Of a DNA stretch of 64,000 nt, positions 1 through 9,303 are shown one piece after another. The position numbers and the translations under genes were made by a program. The stretch covers positions 1 through 64,000 of the forward strand of contig CAILUI010000449.1 in the NCBI GenBank assembly GCA_903837355.1, in the 5' to 3' direction. A model generated the notes under the pieces. That model searched no databases, was not told where the DNA came from, and worked only from the letters and a program-made list of their open reading frames with translations. Source of the DNA: an uncultured Victivallales bacterium. GTDB lineage: Bacteria > Verrucomicrobiota > Lentisphaeria > Oligosphaerales > JAFGRS01. The stretch's first letter is position 1; each line of letters begins with the position of its first letter.

Positions 1-175
1 ACGGTGAACGGTGGACGGTGAACGGTGGACGGTGAACGGTGAACGGTGAACGGTGGACGGTGAACGGTGAACGGTGGACGGTGGACGGTGGACGGTGGAC
101 GGTGAACGGTGAACGGTGGACGGTGGACGGTGAACGGTGAATGGTGAATGCTGAATGCTGAATGCTGAATGCTGA
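1..175. repeat. heptanucleotide tandem array 1
   Basis: Twenty-five uninterrupted 7-bp units fill this stretch and run off the left edge of the window. The first twenty are ACGGTGA or ACGGTGG in an irregular order, one is ATGGTGA, and the last four are ATGCTGA. The variation is almost wholly A/G at the seventh base, so units differ without losing phase. The array ends 80 bp upstream of the first likely start codon. Confidence 0.95.
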
Positions 176-178
176 ATG

Positions 179-223
179 GCCCAGTGCGTCCAGTAAGTCC
201 AGTAGGTCCAGTGCGTCCAGCGG
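179..223. repeat. nonanucleotide tandem repeat following array 1
   Basis: Five 9-bp units of the form GTCCAGTRN follow the heptad array after three bases. The unit length changes from 7 to 9 while the DNA stays repetitive. The open frame crossing it translates as low-complexity Pro/Val sequence, which argues against it being the N-terminus of the next gene. Confidence 0.85.
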
Positions 224-255
224 GTGTCCCGAGTGCCGTCCGGGGGGTTCAGAGC

Positions 256-933
256 ATGCGTCGACCGTGGTGCGGGGTGTGCGTCGGGCTGGTGGTGTGT
301 TCCGCGGCCTGGTGCGGTGATGCGTATACCTGCCGCTTTGTTGCCGGGCAGTGGCAGGCGGCGGACTGGACGTTGGTCAAGTCGCCGCGGTTGGACCGCT
401 TGGGCGAGTGGGTGCAGGAGGCCGAGAGCATCTGCAACCAGACGCCGGCGGGGGCTGCGGCGGCCGACCTCAGGGGCAAGAGCGAGCCTGAGGCCTACAG
501 CAGCATGGTGGTGGCACGGCCTTTTGAGGGCAATCTCAGCGTCCGCACCACCTTCTCGTTCGATGACCAGATGGCGCCGCTGATCGTGCTGGCGCCGGAG
601 TTGGGCAAGGATGCGAAGGAACGGCCGGAGTACCGTGAGCTGTTCGAGATCGTGGCCTACAACAAGGGCATCAACGTCTGGCACCATACCTGGGCGGACG
701 GCAAGCAGTCCTACAAGAAGGCGGCCTACTGGAGCTTCGAGCTGAAGCCGGCGACCCGCTATGTGCTGGAGGTGCAGGTGAACCACTCCACCCAAGGCCC
801 GATGTTGGTGGTGAAACTCGACGACCGCGAGATGGGCTACCTGGATGCCGCGCTGCCGACCAAGTGCTATGTCGGCATCACCGGCTGCGAAGGTCTGAAC
901 CACTTCTACGACTTCTCCGTCCGCAGCGAGTGA
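256..933 (+). CDS. secreted ConA-like/DUF1080-like hypothetical protein
   Basis: A 225-residue protein with an N-terminal signal peptide (basic MRRPW, then a hydrophobic stretch to about residue 25). The remainder is rich in beta-strand-like segments with alternating aromatic and charged residues. It ends in the 'LEVQVN...LVVKLDD...CYVGITGCEG' style typical of concanavalin-like jelly rolls of the DUF1080/LamG type. That assignment is by pattern only and no catalytic residues can be named. The frame is open back to 169, but those codons lie in 7- and 9-bp repeats, so I start at the ATG that gives a signal peptide. The next gene begins 8 bp after the stop and is probably co-transcribed. Confidence 0.7.
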   Translation: MRRPWCGVCVGLVVCSAAWCGDAYTCRFVAGQWQAADWTLVKSPRLDRLGEWVQEAESICNQTPAGAAAADLRGKSEPEAYSSMVVARPFEGNLSVRTTFSFDDQMAPLIVLAPELGKDAKERPEYRELFEIVAYNKGINVWHHTWADGKQSYKKAAYWSFELKPATRYVLEVQVNHSTQGPMLVVKLDDREMGYLDAALPTKCYVGITGCEGLNHFYDFSVRSE

Positions 934-941
934 GGCGGCCT

Positions 942-2312
942 ATGGATGGCATGGCATGTCTGCCCGTGGTGGCCTGCGCGGCGGTCGCCCTGACCTCGGC
1001 GTCGGCGGCGCCGTTCGTGGTGGAGTACCCGGTCGCCATGGCGCTGGTTCAGCGTGCGGCGACGGGGACGACCGCTGTGCCGGTGCGGGTCCGGGCGGCG
1101 GGCGCCGTGGCGCCGCAGGCCATCGAGGCGCGCTGGCAGGATGGGCCCTGGCAGGCCCTGACCTGGGACGCGGCGGCGCAGCGTTTCCACGGTCAGGTGC
1201 AGGCGCCGACCGGGCAGGGCCTGCTGGCGGTGCGCGATCCGGCGGTACCCACGGAGGCGGCGACGGTCGAGCCGGTGCTGGTGGGTGACCTCTTCGTGAT
1301 CACTGGCCAATCCAATGCCGACGGCCGCGGTGCGGAGATGGTGGCCTTGGCGGCGGCCAACCCGTTCCTGGGGGCGAAATACCGCGCCGGGCAGTGGTCG
1401 CGCGGCGATGACCCCTCGGACGATGAGGGCAAGTGCGCCTCGCCGTGGCCGATCGTGCTGAATGCGCTCATTCCGGTGCAAAAGGTCCCGATGGGCTTCA
1501 TCCAGGCGGCGGTGGGCAGCACCGTGGTGCGCCAGTGGCGCCGGGGCGGCGACATGTTCGCCCGTATGGAGGCGATGGTGAGCGAGGCGACGGGCGGCAC
1601 GCTGGCGGTGAAGGCGGTGCTCTACTACCAGGGCGAGAATGACATCACCCACCACAACACGCTGTCGGTGCTCGGGGATTACGAGCAGTACCGCACGCAC
1701 CTCCGTGCCGTGGTCGATGATATGCAGGGGCTCCTGCGCGCCCCGGTGCTGGTCGGGCAGATCACCAACCTGCTCGACATGCCGGAGCGCAACAACGGCG
1801 TTCGTCGCGCCCAGCAGGAGATCTGGGATGCCGGCCCGCCGGCCCTGCCCGGGGCGGTCGCCTATGACATCTTTCCCACCGACGGGGTCCACTACCGCGA
1901 TGCCCAGAACCTGCGTGCTTTCGCCGAGCGTTGGGCGTTTGCCGTCAGCAATGCGCTGTATACGCCGGTGCCTGTGCCGCGGCCGCGGCTGCTCTCGGTG
2001 CTGGCCAGTGGGCCGGCGGCCCTGACCTTGAGCTATGATCGGCCGCTGGCGATCTCCGCCTGGACCGGCGAGGCGGGGCCGCGGGCGTATGGGGTGCGGG
2101 TCACGAGCGCCACGGCGGTGCTGACGGATGCCGAGGTCACGGCGACCGATCTGGCTGGCAGTGGGGTCACGGTCAGTTTCGCCAAGCCTTTGCCGCCTGG
2201 GGCGTTGTTCTGGTATGGTTCGGGCAGCGATGGCCAGGGTAAGGCGGTGCTGCGCGACGCGGTGACGGGCAGCCCGGTGCCGCTGGTGTTCGGGGTGCCG
2301 GTGGGGCCATGA
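942..2312 (+). CDS. sialate O-acetylesterase-family SGNH hydrolase
   Basis: A 456-residue secreted esterase. A short signal peptide precedes an N-terminal beta domain of about 110 residues, then an SGNH hydrolase core. The nucleophile block is GQSNADG with Ser124, the Gly/Asn oxyanion block is YYQGEND near residue 230, and the terminal Asp-x-x-His is DGVHY (Asp314, His317). This is the SASA family, which removes O-acetyl groups from sialic acids or acetylated plant polysaccharides. The actual substrate cannot be read from sequence. About 100 C-terminal residues form an extra beta domain. It sits next to another secreted protein and upstream of sugar-isomerase and GH127 genes, which suggests extracellular glycan deacetylation. 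Confidence 0.88.
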   Translation: MDGMACLPVVACAAVALTSASAAPFVVEYPVAMALVQRAATGTTAVPVRVRAAGAVAPQAIEARWQDGPWQALTWDAAAQRFHGQVQAPTGQGLLAVRDPAVPTEAATVEPVLVGDLFVITGQSNADGRGAEMVALAAANPFLGAKYRAGQWSRGDDPSDDEGKCASPWPIVLNALIPVQKVPMGFIQAAVGSTVVRQWRRGGDMFARMEAMVSEATGGTLAVKAVLYYQGENDITHHNTLSVLGDYEQYRTHLRAVVDDMQGLLRAPVLVGQITNLLDMPERNNGVRRAQQEIWDAGPPALPGAVAYDIFPTDGVHYRDAQNLRAFAERWAFAVSNALYTPVPVPRPRLLSVLASGPAALTLSYDRPLAISAWTGEAGPRAYGVRVTSATAVLTDAEVTATDLAGSGVTVSFAKPLPPGALFWYGSGSDGQGKAVLRDAVTGSPVPLVFGVPVGP

Positions 2313-2330
2313 GTAGGGCCAGAGGAATGG

Positions 2331-2398
2331 AGCCGAGCCGACGCTCGGCGGTCCCAGGGGTTGGAGCCAGAGCCGAGCCGACGCTCGGCGGTCCCAGG
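2331..2398. repeat. two copies of a 28-bp hairpin repeat (REP-like)
   Basis: Two identical 28-bp copies at 2331-2358 and 2371-2398, 40 bp apart. Each contains the inverted repeat CCGAGC-CGAC-GCTCGG followed by GGTCCCAGG. They belong to the same family as the units at 18348, 39604 and 43098, where the stem is CCGAC...GTCGG. They lie between a stop codon and the next gene. Confidence 0.85.
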
Positions 2399-2449
2399 GA
2401 GCGGTACAGCAGAGATCGGGCATAGGCAACCAAGCAGGGAGTACTAGAG

Positions 2450-3865
2450 ATGGGTACAGGAACTGAGACTCGCAAGAGCACCTTCGCCGTGTATCTCGGC
2501 AACCGCGGCTTCTTTCCGGCTTCGCTGCTGGCCGCGGCGCGCGAGGAGATGACGCGGGTGCTGACGGCCGGCGGCTACGGCGTGCGCATGCTGGACCCGC
2601 AGGCCACCCGGCACGGCGCCGTCGAGACCGTCGCCGAGGGGCAGCGCTTTGCCGAATGGCTGGCCCAGCAGCGCGGCGAGATCGATGGCGTCATCGTCTC
2701 CCTACCGAACTTCGGCGACGAGACCGGTGCGGTCACCGCGCTGCGCGACGCCGGGGTGCCGATCCTGGTGCAGGCCTATCCGGACGAACTGGACAAGATG
2801 GACCAGGCGCGGCGGCGCGACGCCTTCTGCGGCAAGTTCTCGATCATGGACATGTTTTGCCAGTACGGCATCCGCTTCACGGCCCTGCCGCCGCACACGG
2901 TCAGCCCCGGGTCCGAGTGTTTCGCCGCGCAGTTGGATCATTTCGATCGCGTCTGCCGGGTGGTCAAGGGCATGCGGCGTTTGACCGTGGGCGCCATCGG
3001 GGCGCGGACGACGGCATTCAAGACCGTGCGCATCGACGAGCTGACCCTGCAGAAGGCGGGCATCACCACCGAGACCTTGGACCTGTCGATGATCTTCCGG
3101 CGGGTGCGGGAGTTGACGCCCGACGCGGCCTACCGGGAGACGCGCGAGCGCCTGCTCGGGTCCTGCTGCTGGCAGGGTGTTCCCGAGGCCAGCATCGACA
3201 ACCTGGTCCGTCTGCGGGTGGTGCTGGACCAGGTCATTGCGGAGTACGCTCTGGACGCGCTGGCGCTGCGCTGCTGGATCGAGATGGAGCAGCAACTGCA
3301 CATCGCGCCCTGTGTGGTGCTGGGTGACCTCAACAACCGCGGCATCACGGCCGCCTGCGAAGTCGACACGGGCAATGCCATCGTCATGCAGGCCCTCAAG
3401 TTGGCCTCCGGCTCGCCGGCCATGTGCCTGGACTGGAATAACAACTACGGCGACGACCCCAACCGCTGTATCCTCTTCCACTGCGGTCCGGTGGCCTTCG
3501 ACCTGATGACGGCGAAGGGCCAGATCGTCGACCACTACATGCTGGCGACCGCGGTCGGCAAGGGCAACAGCTTCGGCTGCAACGAGGGGCGCATCCGGCC
3601 GATGCCGTTCACCTACGGCAGTCTGCTCACCGCCGACGGCAAGCTGCAGAGCTACCTCGGCGAGGCTGAGTTCACCGCCGATCCGATCCCGACGGACTTC
3701 TTCGGCTGTGCCGGCGTCGCCAAGTTCGCCGATCTGCAGGGGGTGCTGCTGCATGTCGGCAAGCACGGCTACCGTCATCACGTCAGTGCCTCGCCGGGGC
3801 GCCATCTGGCGGCGGTCAAGGAAGCGTTGACGACGTATCTGAACTGGGACGTGACCGTGCTGTAA
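2450..3865 (+). CDS. L-fucose/L-arabinose isomerase-family protein
   Basis: A 471-residue cytoplasmic protein of the L-fucose isomerase-like family. It has Rossmann-type N-terminal domains (residues 10-170, including FGDETGAVTAL) and a C-terminal catalytic-type domain. That domain carries Glu/Asp-rich metal-site candidates such as CWIEMEQ near residue 270 and DWNNNYGDD near 328. The C-terminus ending in KHGYRHHVS is also typical. Members isomerise aldoses to ketoses, but this branch is divergent and substrate is unknown. It lies 31 bp before the GH127 gene, so it may process arabinose released by that enzyme. A paralogue lies at 15723-17123 on the other strand. Confidence 0.85.
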   Translation: MGTGTETRKSTFAVYLGNRGFFPASLLAAAREEMTRVLTAGGYGVRMLDPQATRHGAVETVAEGQRFAEWLAQQRGEIDGVIVSLPNFGDETGAVTALRDAGVPILVQAYPDELDKMDQARRRDAFCGKFSIMDMFCQYGIRFTALPPHTVSPGSECFAAQLDHFDRVCRVVKGMRRLTVGAIGARTTAFKTVRIDELTLQKAGITTETLDLSMIFRRVRELTPDAAYRETRERLLGSCCWQGVPEASIDNLVRLRVVLDQVIAEYALDALALRCWIEMEQQLHIAPCVVLGDLNNRGITAACEVDTGNAIVMQALKLASGSPAMCLDWNNNYGDDPNRCILFHCGPVAFDLMTAKGQIVDHYMLATAVGKGNSFGCNEGRIRPMPFTYGSLLTADGKLQSYLGEAEFTADPIPTDFFGCAGVAKFADLQGVLLHVGKHGYRHHVSASPGRHLAAVKEALTTYLNWDVTVL

Positions 3866-3896
3866 CAGCGGGTTCGGCGCGCTGGGGAACCGTAGT

Positions 3897-5792
3897 ATGA
3901 GCTGTTCTGTCTGGCCAGGGCTGGCCCTGGCCGCATCGATTCTCAGCGCGCCGGCCTGGAGCCAGCCGCAGGTGCTGCTCCCCGCGACCGCGGTACGGGT
4001 CGAGGGGGGCTTCTGGGGCCCGCGGCTGGCGGTCATTACCGAACGCACGATCCCGCATTCCTGGGCCTACATGGGCTGGGAGTTGCGGGCCTTGGAGAAA
4101 GCCAACGGCCGTGAGGTGACCGGCGACCTCAACGGCACCTGGGGCGAGGCCAATCTCTACAAGTTCATCGAGACCATCGCCTACTCGCTGGCCCGGCAGC
4201 CCGATCCGGCGCTGGAGCAACGCGTCGATGACATCGTGCGGCTGGTGGCGGGGGCGCAGCGTCCCGATGGCTATGTCCATGCCTACATCACCAACTCCGG
4301 CAAGCCGCCGTGGGACCCGGAGTTCCTGGACGGCGCCCATGATGGCTACGTGCTTGGGCACCTGATCGAGGCGGCCCTCGAGTATCACAGCGTGACGGGT
4401 AAGACGGCTCTGCTCGAAGTGGCGCGGCGAGCTGCCGATCAGGCCTGGGAGCACTTCCTGGGCCCGGCTGGCAAGTCAGGCTTCTGCGGTCATGCAGAGC
4501 TCGAGATGGCGCTGGTCGAGTTGCACCGTGAGACCGGCGAGGCGCGGTACCTTGACCTGGCGCGGGCCTTTGTCGAGTGGCGCGGGCGCGGGGTGGTCAA
4601 ACCGGCGGGGCCCACGCCGCGGGCGTATTTCCAGGATCAGGTACCCCTGCGCGAGCAGGTGACGCTCGACGGCCACGCGGTTCGCGCCATCTTCTTCGCC
4701 ACCGGCGTTGCTGACCTGGCCCTGGCTACCGGCGACAGCGACTACCGCCTGGCTGCCAACCGCTTCTGGGACAGCGCTGCGCGTCGCCGGATGTACGTCA
4801 CCGGCAGCGTCGGTTCGCGGGCCGAGCACGAGGCCTTTGGGGAGGACTACGAGCTACCCCAGGATGGCTACACCGAGTCGTGTGCTGCCTGCGGCCTGGC
4901 GGACTTCGCGCAGCGGATGCTGCTTCTGGAGCGCCGGGCGGAGTACGCCGACGTGCTGGAGCGGGTGCTCTATAATGCGGTGCTGCACGGTCTCGCGCTC
5001 GACGGCACCACGACTTACTACCGCAACCCGTTGAGCGACCGCGAGCACCCGCGGGACAACTGCTGGGTCTGCTGTCCGCCGAACCTGTCGCGCACGGTCC
5101 TGCAAGCCGGGCGCTACGCCTACGCTGCCGCCCCCGCCGAGGTGACGCTGAACCTCTTTGTCGCGGGCACGGCCACGGTCGCCCTGGCGCGTGGGCCGGT
5201 GAGTTTGGCGGTGGCGACGGCCTACCCTTGGGAGGGCAACGTGCAGGTCACGCTCACGGCGGTGCCGGCGGGCGAGTTCGCGCTCAATCTGCGTCTGCCC
5301 GGCTGGTGCCGCGAGGCCACGCTGCAGCTCAATGGCACGGCGGTGGTGCCGTTGCCGCGGGACGGGCGTGGCTATCTGCGTCTGGCGCGGAGCTGGAGCG
5401 CCGGCGACCGGGTCGACCTGCAGATGGCGATGCCGGTGGAGCGCCTTGAGGCCAACCCGAATGTGCAGTCCTGCAGCGGGCGTGTGGCGCTGCAGCGCGG
5501 GCCGCTGGTGTACGGCTTCGAGGGCGTCGACAACGACGGCAATCTGGACGCCGTGCTGGCGCGCGACCCGCAGTTCCAGGTTGAGGCGCCGCAGCCGGAC
5601 CGGCTCGGCGGTGTCGTGCGCATCAAGGCTCGCGCCGTGGATGGGCGCACGCTGGTAGCCGTGCCCTTCTACGCCTTGGCCAATCGTGGCGCCTCCTGCC
5701 AGGAGGTCTGGCTGCGCCAGGACGGCTGGCGCCCGACCCCCACCTGGTGGGAAGGCCGGCTCTACCGCCCGTGGACGCCGCCCGGCGAGTGA
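3897..5792 (+). CDS. GH127-family beta-L-arabinofuranosidase, secreted
   Basis: A 631-residue protein with a signal peptide (cleavage near residue 21) and an (alpha/alpha)6 barrel followed by beta domains. The GH127 cysteine/zinc site is present: Glu327 and Cys329 in TESCAACG, and Cys392-Cys393 in WVCCPPN. These correspond to the Glu, Cys and Cys-Cys ligands of HypBA1, where the first of the paired cysteines is the nucleophile. It should release L-arabinofuranose from arabinan- or extensin-type chains. The ATG at 3897 directly precedes the signal peptide. It is co-directional with the isomerase-like gene upstream. Confidence 0.93.
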   Translation: MSCSVWPGLALAASILSAPAWSQPQVLLPATAVRVEGGFWGPRLAVITERTIPHSWAYMGWELRALEKANGREVTGDLNGTWGEANLYKFIETIAYSLARQPDPALEQRVDDIVRLVAGAQRPDGYVHAYITNSGKPPWDPEFLDGAHDGYVLGHLIEAALEYHSVTGKTALLEVARRAADQAWEHFLGPAGKSGFCGHAELEMALVELHRETGEARYLDLARAFVEWRGRGVVKPAGPTPRAYFQDQVPLREQVTLDGHAVRAIFFATGVADLALATGDSDYRLAANRFWDSAARRRMYVTGSVGSRAEHEAFGEDYELPQDGYTESCAACGLADFAQRMLLLERRAEYADVLERVLYNAVLHGLALDGTTTYYRNPLSDREHPRDNCWVCCPPNLSRTVLQAGRYAYAAAPAEVTLNLFVAGTATVALARGPVSLAVATAYPWEGNVQVTLTAVPAGEFALNLRLPGWCREATLQLNGTAVVPLPRDGRGYLRLARSWSAGDRVDLQMAMPVERLEANPNVQSCSGRVALQRGPLVYGFEGVDNDGNLDAVLARDPQFQVEAPQPDRLGGVVRIKARAVDGRTLVAVPFYALANRGASCQEVWLRQDGWRPTPTWWEGRLYRPWTPPGE

Positions 5793-5827
5793 GAGCGGCG
5801 GCGCGGGAGAAACACCCCGGCAGAGGC

Positions 5828-5856
5828 TTGCCGTCGCGCCGTCGGGGTGGTATCTG
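5828..5856 (+). promoter_or_regulatory. candidate promoter overlapping a small hairpin
   Basis: TTGCCG (5828-5833) and TATCTG (5851-5856) are separated by 17 bp, 36 bp before the ATG at 5893. The -35 overlaps the stem CGGCA-N6-TGCCG (5818-5833), which lies inside a longer pairing CACCCCG/CGGGGTG (5813-5849). The hairpin may instead be a terminator for the GH127 gene, but there is no T-run. Confidence 0.3.
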
Positions 5857-5892
5857 TACCCGGTGTCATGAGCAACCGGGGGAGGTATACCC

Positions 5893-8800
5893 ATGCACGC
5901 GGCATTCCGGAAGTGGCGTTGGCGCTCAGGGTTAGGGTGGTCGGTTCCGTTGCTGCTGCTGCTTGCGGCCGTCGCGGTGTGCCCGTGTGCGGGGGTGGAG
6001 TTGCCCCTGCGTGCCGGCTGGAACCTGGTGGCCCTGCCGGAGTCGCCCCTGGATCCGCGCGTCGAGGCCGTCGTCGCCTCGCTGGGGTCGGACTTGGCGG
6101 CCATCTGGACCCAGCGTCGCGGCATCTGGCTCGGCTACGCCCCGGCGGCCCCGGCGCTCAGTGACCTGGTCGACCTGAACGGCCGCGAGGGCTACTGGAT
6201 TCAGGTGCGGGCGTCGACGGTCCTGCGCTACCTCGGCTCCGGTTCAAGTCCCACATCGACGTCCCTGCAGGCCGGCTGGAACTTGGTGGGGGCAAACGGC
6301 TTTGTGCAGCTCCCGCCGGACCAGGCCTTCGCCGGTATCGGCCCCAGTCTGGATTCCGCCTGGACCCAGGATGGCGACTGGCGGGTCTACCGCCCGGCCG
6401 GTGGCACGCAGGGCGCCGCCGGGGCTCTGGCCGAGACCGGCGGCACCACGACGGCCTACTGGGTGCATGTGAGCGCTGCCGCGGTGTGGGATCGCCATGG
6501 CGCCGACGTCCTGCCGCCGGGGGTGCCGCCGGCGACGGAACGCCTGGAGGTCAGCGCCGAGTTCGCTGCCGCCGACCCCGTGTCCCTCAGTCTGCCGGAT
6601 GGGACGGGAGTGACCCTCGCGGCGCTGGGGGCCGACCTCACGGTGACGCTGACGCGCGAAACGGAGGCGCTGGCGGCACCGGCTGCCGGCCTGGTCCCTT
6701 CTGGGAGCCTGCGCGAACTGCGGATTGAGGCAGACGGGCCGCTCGCGCTGGGCGTCGTGCCGCGGTTGACGATTCCCCGTGCCGAGATCGGCGGACTCGA
6801 CCCGCGCCTGGTGTGGGTTGCGCGCGTGGCCGACGTCGTGGGCGAACGGGGAGTGATCGCGGACGCGGTTCTGTACCTGCCCGCGCGTTACGACGCGGCG
6901 GGGCGTGTCGTCGTCCAGGACGTCTTTTTCGGCGACACGGTGGCGGCTGCCGCGGCGAGGCGCGGCGGGCGGGCCGGGTTGGCCTTGCGGATCCGCTACA
7001 TCACGCTGGGCTTCCAGGGGCAGATCAACGCCGAGCGGCGGTCCCAGTTGGTGCGGATGCTGCCGGACGCGAAGGCCCCGGCGGCACGGCGGCGCCTGAC
7101 CGAGCTGTCGGCGGCTGTGCAGGCTGAGGCGAACCTCCGGCCGGTACAGAACGTCATCGTGCTGGTCCACGGGCATAACGAGTCCGAGGGGGCCGGGCTG
7201 CCCCAACCCAACAGCCTGATTCCGAGCACCGCGCCGGCCCCTTGGCATATCGATTACAAGATGGACGTGTGGACTTACGTGTACCGCGAATTCCTCCGTG
7301 AGACCGACGCTGGCGCGTCCGTGTACGGCAACCTGGGGCAGTGCACCCGGTTCTACGAGTTCATCTACCCGAGCTGGCAGTCCATTTTCGAGACCCTCAA
7401 CGCCAAACTGGCCGGGGCGCTGGCGGCCGAACTCAAGGTGCAGCTTGATCTGAAACAGGACTTCAATCTCTTCGTGGTAGCCCACTCGATGGGCGGGCTG
7501 GTGGCGCGGGCCGGGCTGAACGAGTGCGGCGATGATCTGGGCGACCGGCTACAGCGGCTGGTCACCTGGGGCAGCCCGCACCACGGAGCGGGTATGTACT
7601 CACTGTGCTTGCTGGCTCACGCGGACCCGCCGTATGCTCTGGACCTAGCCCCCGATTCGGCCCTGGTCACGCACTGGCACTACCTGCGCAGCAAGCTGGC
7701 GGCCGTTGCCATGGATACTCCGGGGATGCGCGACCTGCGCTGGGACAACCATCTGCCCCTCGACCTTTTCCCGACGACGATGACGCCCCTGCAGCACGCT
7801 CTTGCTCCAGCGGTCTACAGCCTCGAGGATGGGCCCTGGCTCTACAACCGCAATCTGCAGATCCTCAACGAGCATGACCGCTTTGCGACGGCTGGCGCCG
7901 AGCCGAACAAGCTCAACGCCAAGCGTTGCGTCTTCATGTACGGCATCACCAGCAAGCAGGCCGGCAGTTTCGCCCTGGTGCCGCCGGATAATACGAAGCG
8001 CCTCCTCTACCTGCTGACGGAGTCCTGGACGAGTATGGCCGTCGATGAACTGCGCCGCATTCGGCTCCTCGGTACCGGGCTGGGCGCCACCATCAACCGC
8101 CACATCATCGCCAACCCGACGACGGCCTACCTGGGGCAGACCCTGGCCGATAGCGACGGCGCGGTGCCGATCACCAGTATGACCGGTGCCGGGCTCGACG
8201 TCATCCCCCATTACCTTGGGGATGTGGACCATGAGGAGTACTATGGCGCACCGCTGCCGATCGATGAGGCGGGTAACCGGGAGGTCCGCGCGGAAGGGGC
8301 TGCCCAGGACACCGCCACCGCCACCTTCTCCCGTCTGGCCCTGCTCGACCCCATCTACGCCTGCCCGGAGGTGCGCATCGAGAGCCCAGCGGCCGACGCT
8401 CCTCGCCCAGCGACCGCGGCGACGAGCTGGACCTTCCCGCTGCGCGGCCGGCTGGTCTGGCCAGGGGACGCGAAGCCGGGGCTGCGACTGAAGGCCAAGG
8501 GGGTGAAAGCGGGCGACGTATGCGTGGAGGCGCGGCTGCTTTTCGCCGCCTGGCCGAAGTACCCGTCCTGGGCCAGTCGCACTCCCGAACAGATGGGTGT
8601 CGTTGAGGTGGGCCGCAACTGGTATACGACGCGCTGGCTCGGGCGCGAGGAGACGTCGAAGCAGATTGGGGCGGCGTCAGACGGCAGCTTCCAGGGCAGT
8701 TTCACCGTCCCGGCGTACCAGGCTGACTTCGCTGCCGGGATCGAGGTCCGGGCCCTCCTCAAGGATGGTACGCGGGTGGATGGGTACAGCCTCTTCCCCG

Positions 8801-9303
8801 GCATCGTGCTGCCCTACGCCACCGTAACCCCCGGATGCACGATCACGCTGCGCGAGACGGCGGGCCTCAGCCGCCTCCTGCGCTGCAACGATAGCTCCGG
8901 CGATGGCTCCGGGGCCAGCGGGGGGGGCTTCCAGGCCGATTTCCCTGAGCCTGGGGGTCTGATCAGCATGGCCTTCACCATCAAACCGGGGCCGGAGTGG
9001 GTAGGCCGGAACCTGCGCGTCTACTGGCAGCAGTTCGCCGGGGGGATGGAGCTGGTGCTCGACCGCCTGGTCACGGCGGACGACGTGAAGGACCGGGCAC
9101 CGGGCTTTGCGTTGAACCGCGAGGCGGTGTTCCCCGGCTATGAGATCGCGGCCACCGGCGACTTCAATCCGGATGGTACTCCGATCTACGAGGCCCTCGA
9201 CCGGTTCGCCCTGATGGTGAACAACGGGAGCACCGTGACCATCTCCCCGGCGTACCGACCGGAGACGGCGATGCCGTCAGGCAGCGGGAGGGAAGGCCCA
9301 TGA
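5893..9303 (+). CDS. secreted GWNLV-domain lipase-like alpha/beta hydrolase
   Basis: A 1136-residue secreted protein. After the signal peptide come two related modules with GWNLV motifs at residues 42-46 and 128-132, then a beta-rich linker. An alpha/beta-hydrolase domain starts near residue 420. It has an oxyanion-type LVHGHN motif (His426) and a nucleophile elbow AHSMGG with Ser532. SDGAVP and DVDHEEYYG further on are candidate Asp and His positions. The fold resembles lipase/PGAP1-like esterases, with substrate unknown. About 350 C-terminal residues are beta-rich and unassigned. The stop overlaps the next start as ATGA, so the two giant genes are translationally coupled. Confidence 0.72.
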   Translation: MHAAFRKWRWRSGLGWSVPLLLLLAAVAVCPCAGVELPLRAGWNLVALPESPLDPRVEAVVASLGSDLAAIWTQRRGIWLGYAPAAPALSDLVDLNGREGYWIQVRASTVLRYLGSGSSPTSTSLQAGWNLVGANGFVQLPPDQAFAGIGPSLDSAWTQDGDWRVYRPAGGTQGAAGALAETGGTTTAYWVHVSAAAVWDRHGADVLPPGVPPATERLEVSAEFAAADPVSLSLPDGTGVTLAALGADLTVTLTRETEALAAPAAGLVPSGSLRELRIEADGPLALGVVPRLTIPRAEIGGLDPRLVWVARVADVVGERGVIADAVLYLPARYDAAGRVVVQDVFFGDTVAAAAARRGGRAGLALRIRYITLGFQGQINAERRSQLVRMLPDAKAPAARRRLTELSAAVQAEANLRPVQNVIVLVHGHNESEGAGLPQPNSLIPSTAPAPWHIDYKMDVWTYVYREFLRETDAGASVYGNLGQCTRFYEFIYPSWQSIFETLNAKLAGALAAELKVQLDLKQDFNLFVVAHSMGGLVARAGLNECGDDLGDRLQRLVTWGSPHHGAGMYSLCLLAHADPPYALDLAPDSALVTHWHYLRSKLAAVAMDTPGMRDLRWDNHLPLDLFPTTMTPLQHALAPAVYSLEDGPWLYNRNLQILNEHDRFATAGAEPNKLNAKRCVFMYGITSKQAGSFALVPPDNTKRLLYLLTESWTSMAVDELRRIRLLGTGLGATINRHIIANPTTAYLGQTLADSDGAVPITSMTGAGLDVIPHYLGDVDHEEYYGAPLPIDEAGNREVRAEGAAQDTATATFSRLALLDPIYACPEVRIESPAADAPRPATAATSWTFPLRGRLVWPGDAKPGLRLKAKGVKAGDVCVEARLLFAAWPKYPSWASRTPEQMGVVEVGRNWYTTRWLGREETSKQIGAASDGSFQGSFTVPAYQADFAAGIEVRALLKDGTRVDGYSLFPGIVLPYATVTPGCTITLRETAGLSRLLRCNDSSGDGSGASGGGFQADFPEPGGLISMAFTIKPGPEWVGRNLRVYWQQFAGGMELVLDRLVTADDVKDRAPGFALNREAVFPGYEIAATGDFNPDGTPIYEALDRFALMVNNGSTVTISPAYRPETAMPSGSGREGP

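Noticed and set aside
906..2429. Large antisense ORF on the minus strand, and similar ones elsewhere (2702-4048, 6244-7485, 18771-20606)
   Set aside because: GC-rich codon usage opens antisense frames. Their products are Arg/His/Gln-rich low-complexity strings without domains.
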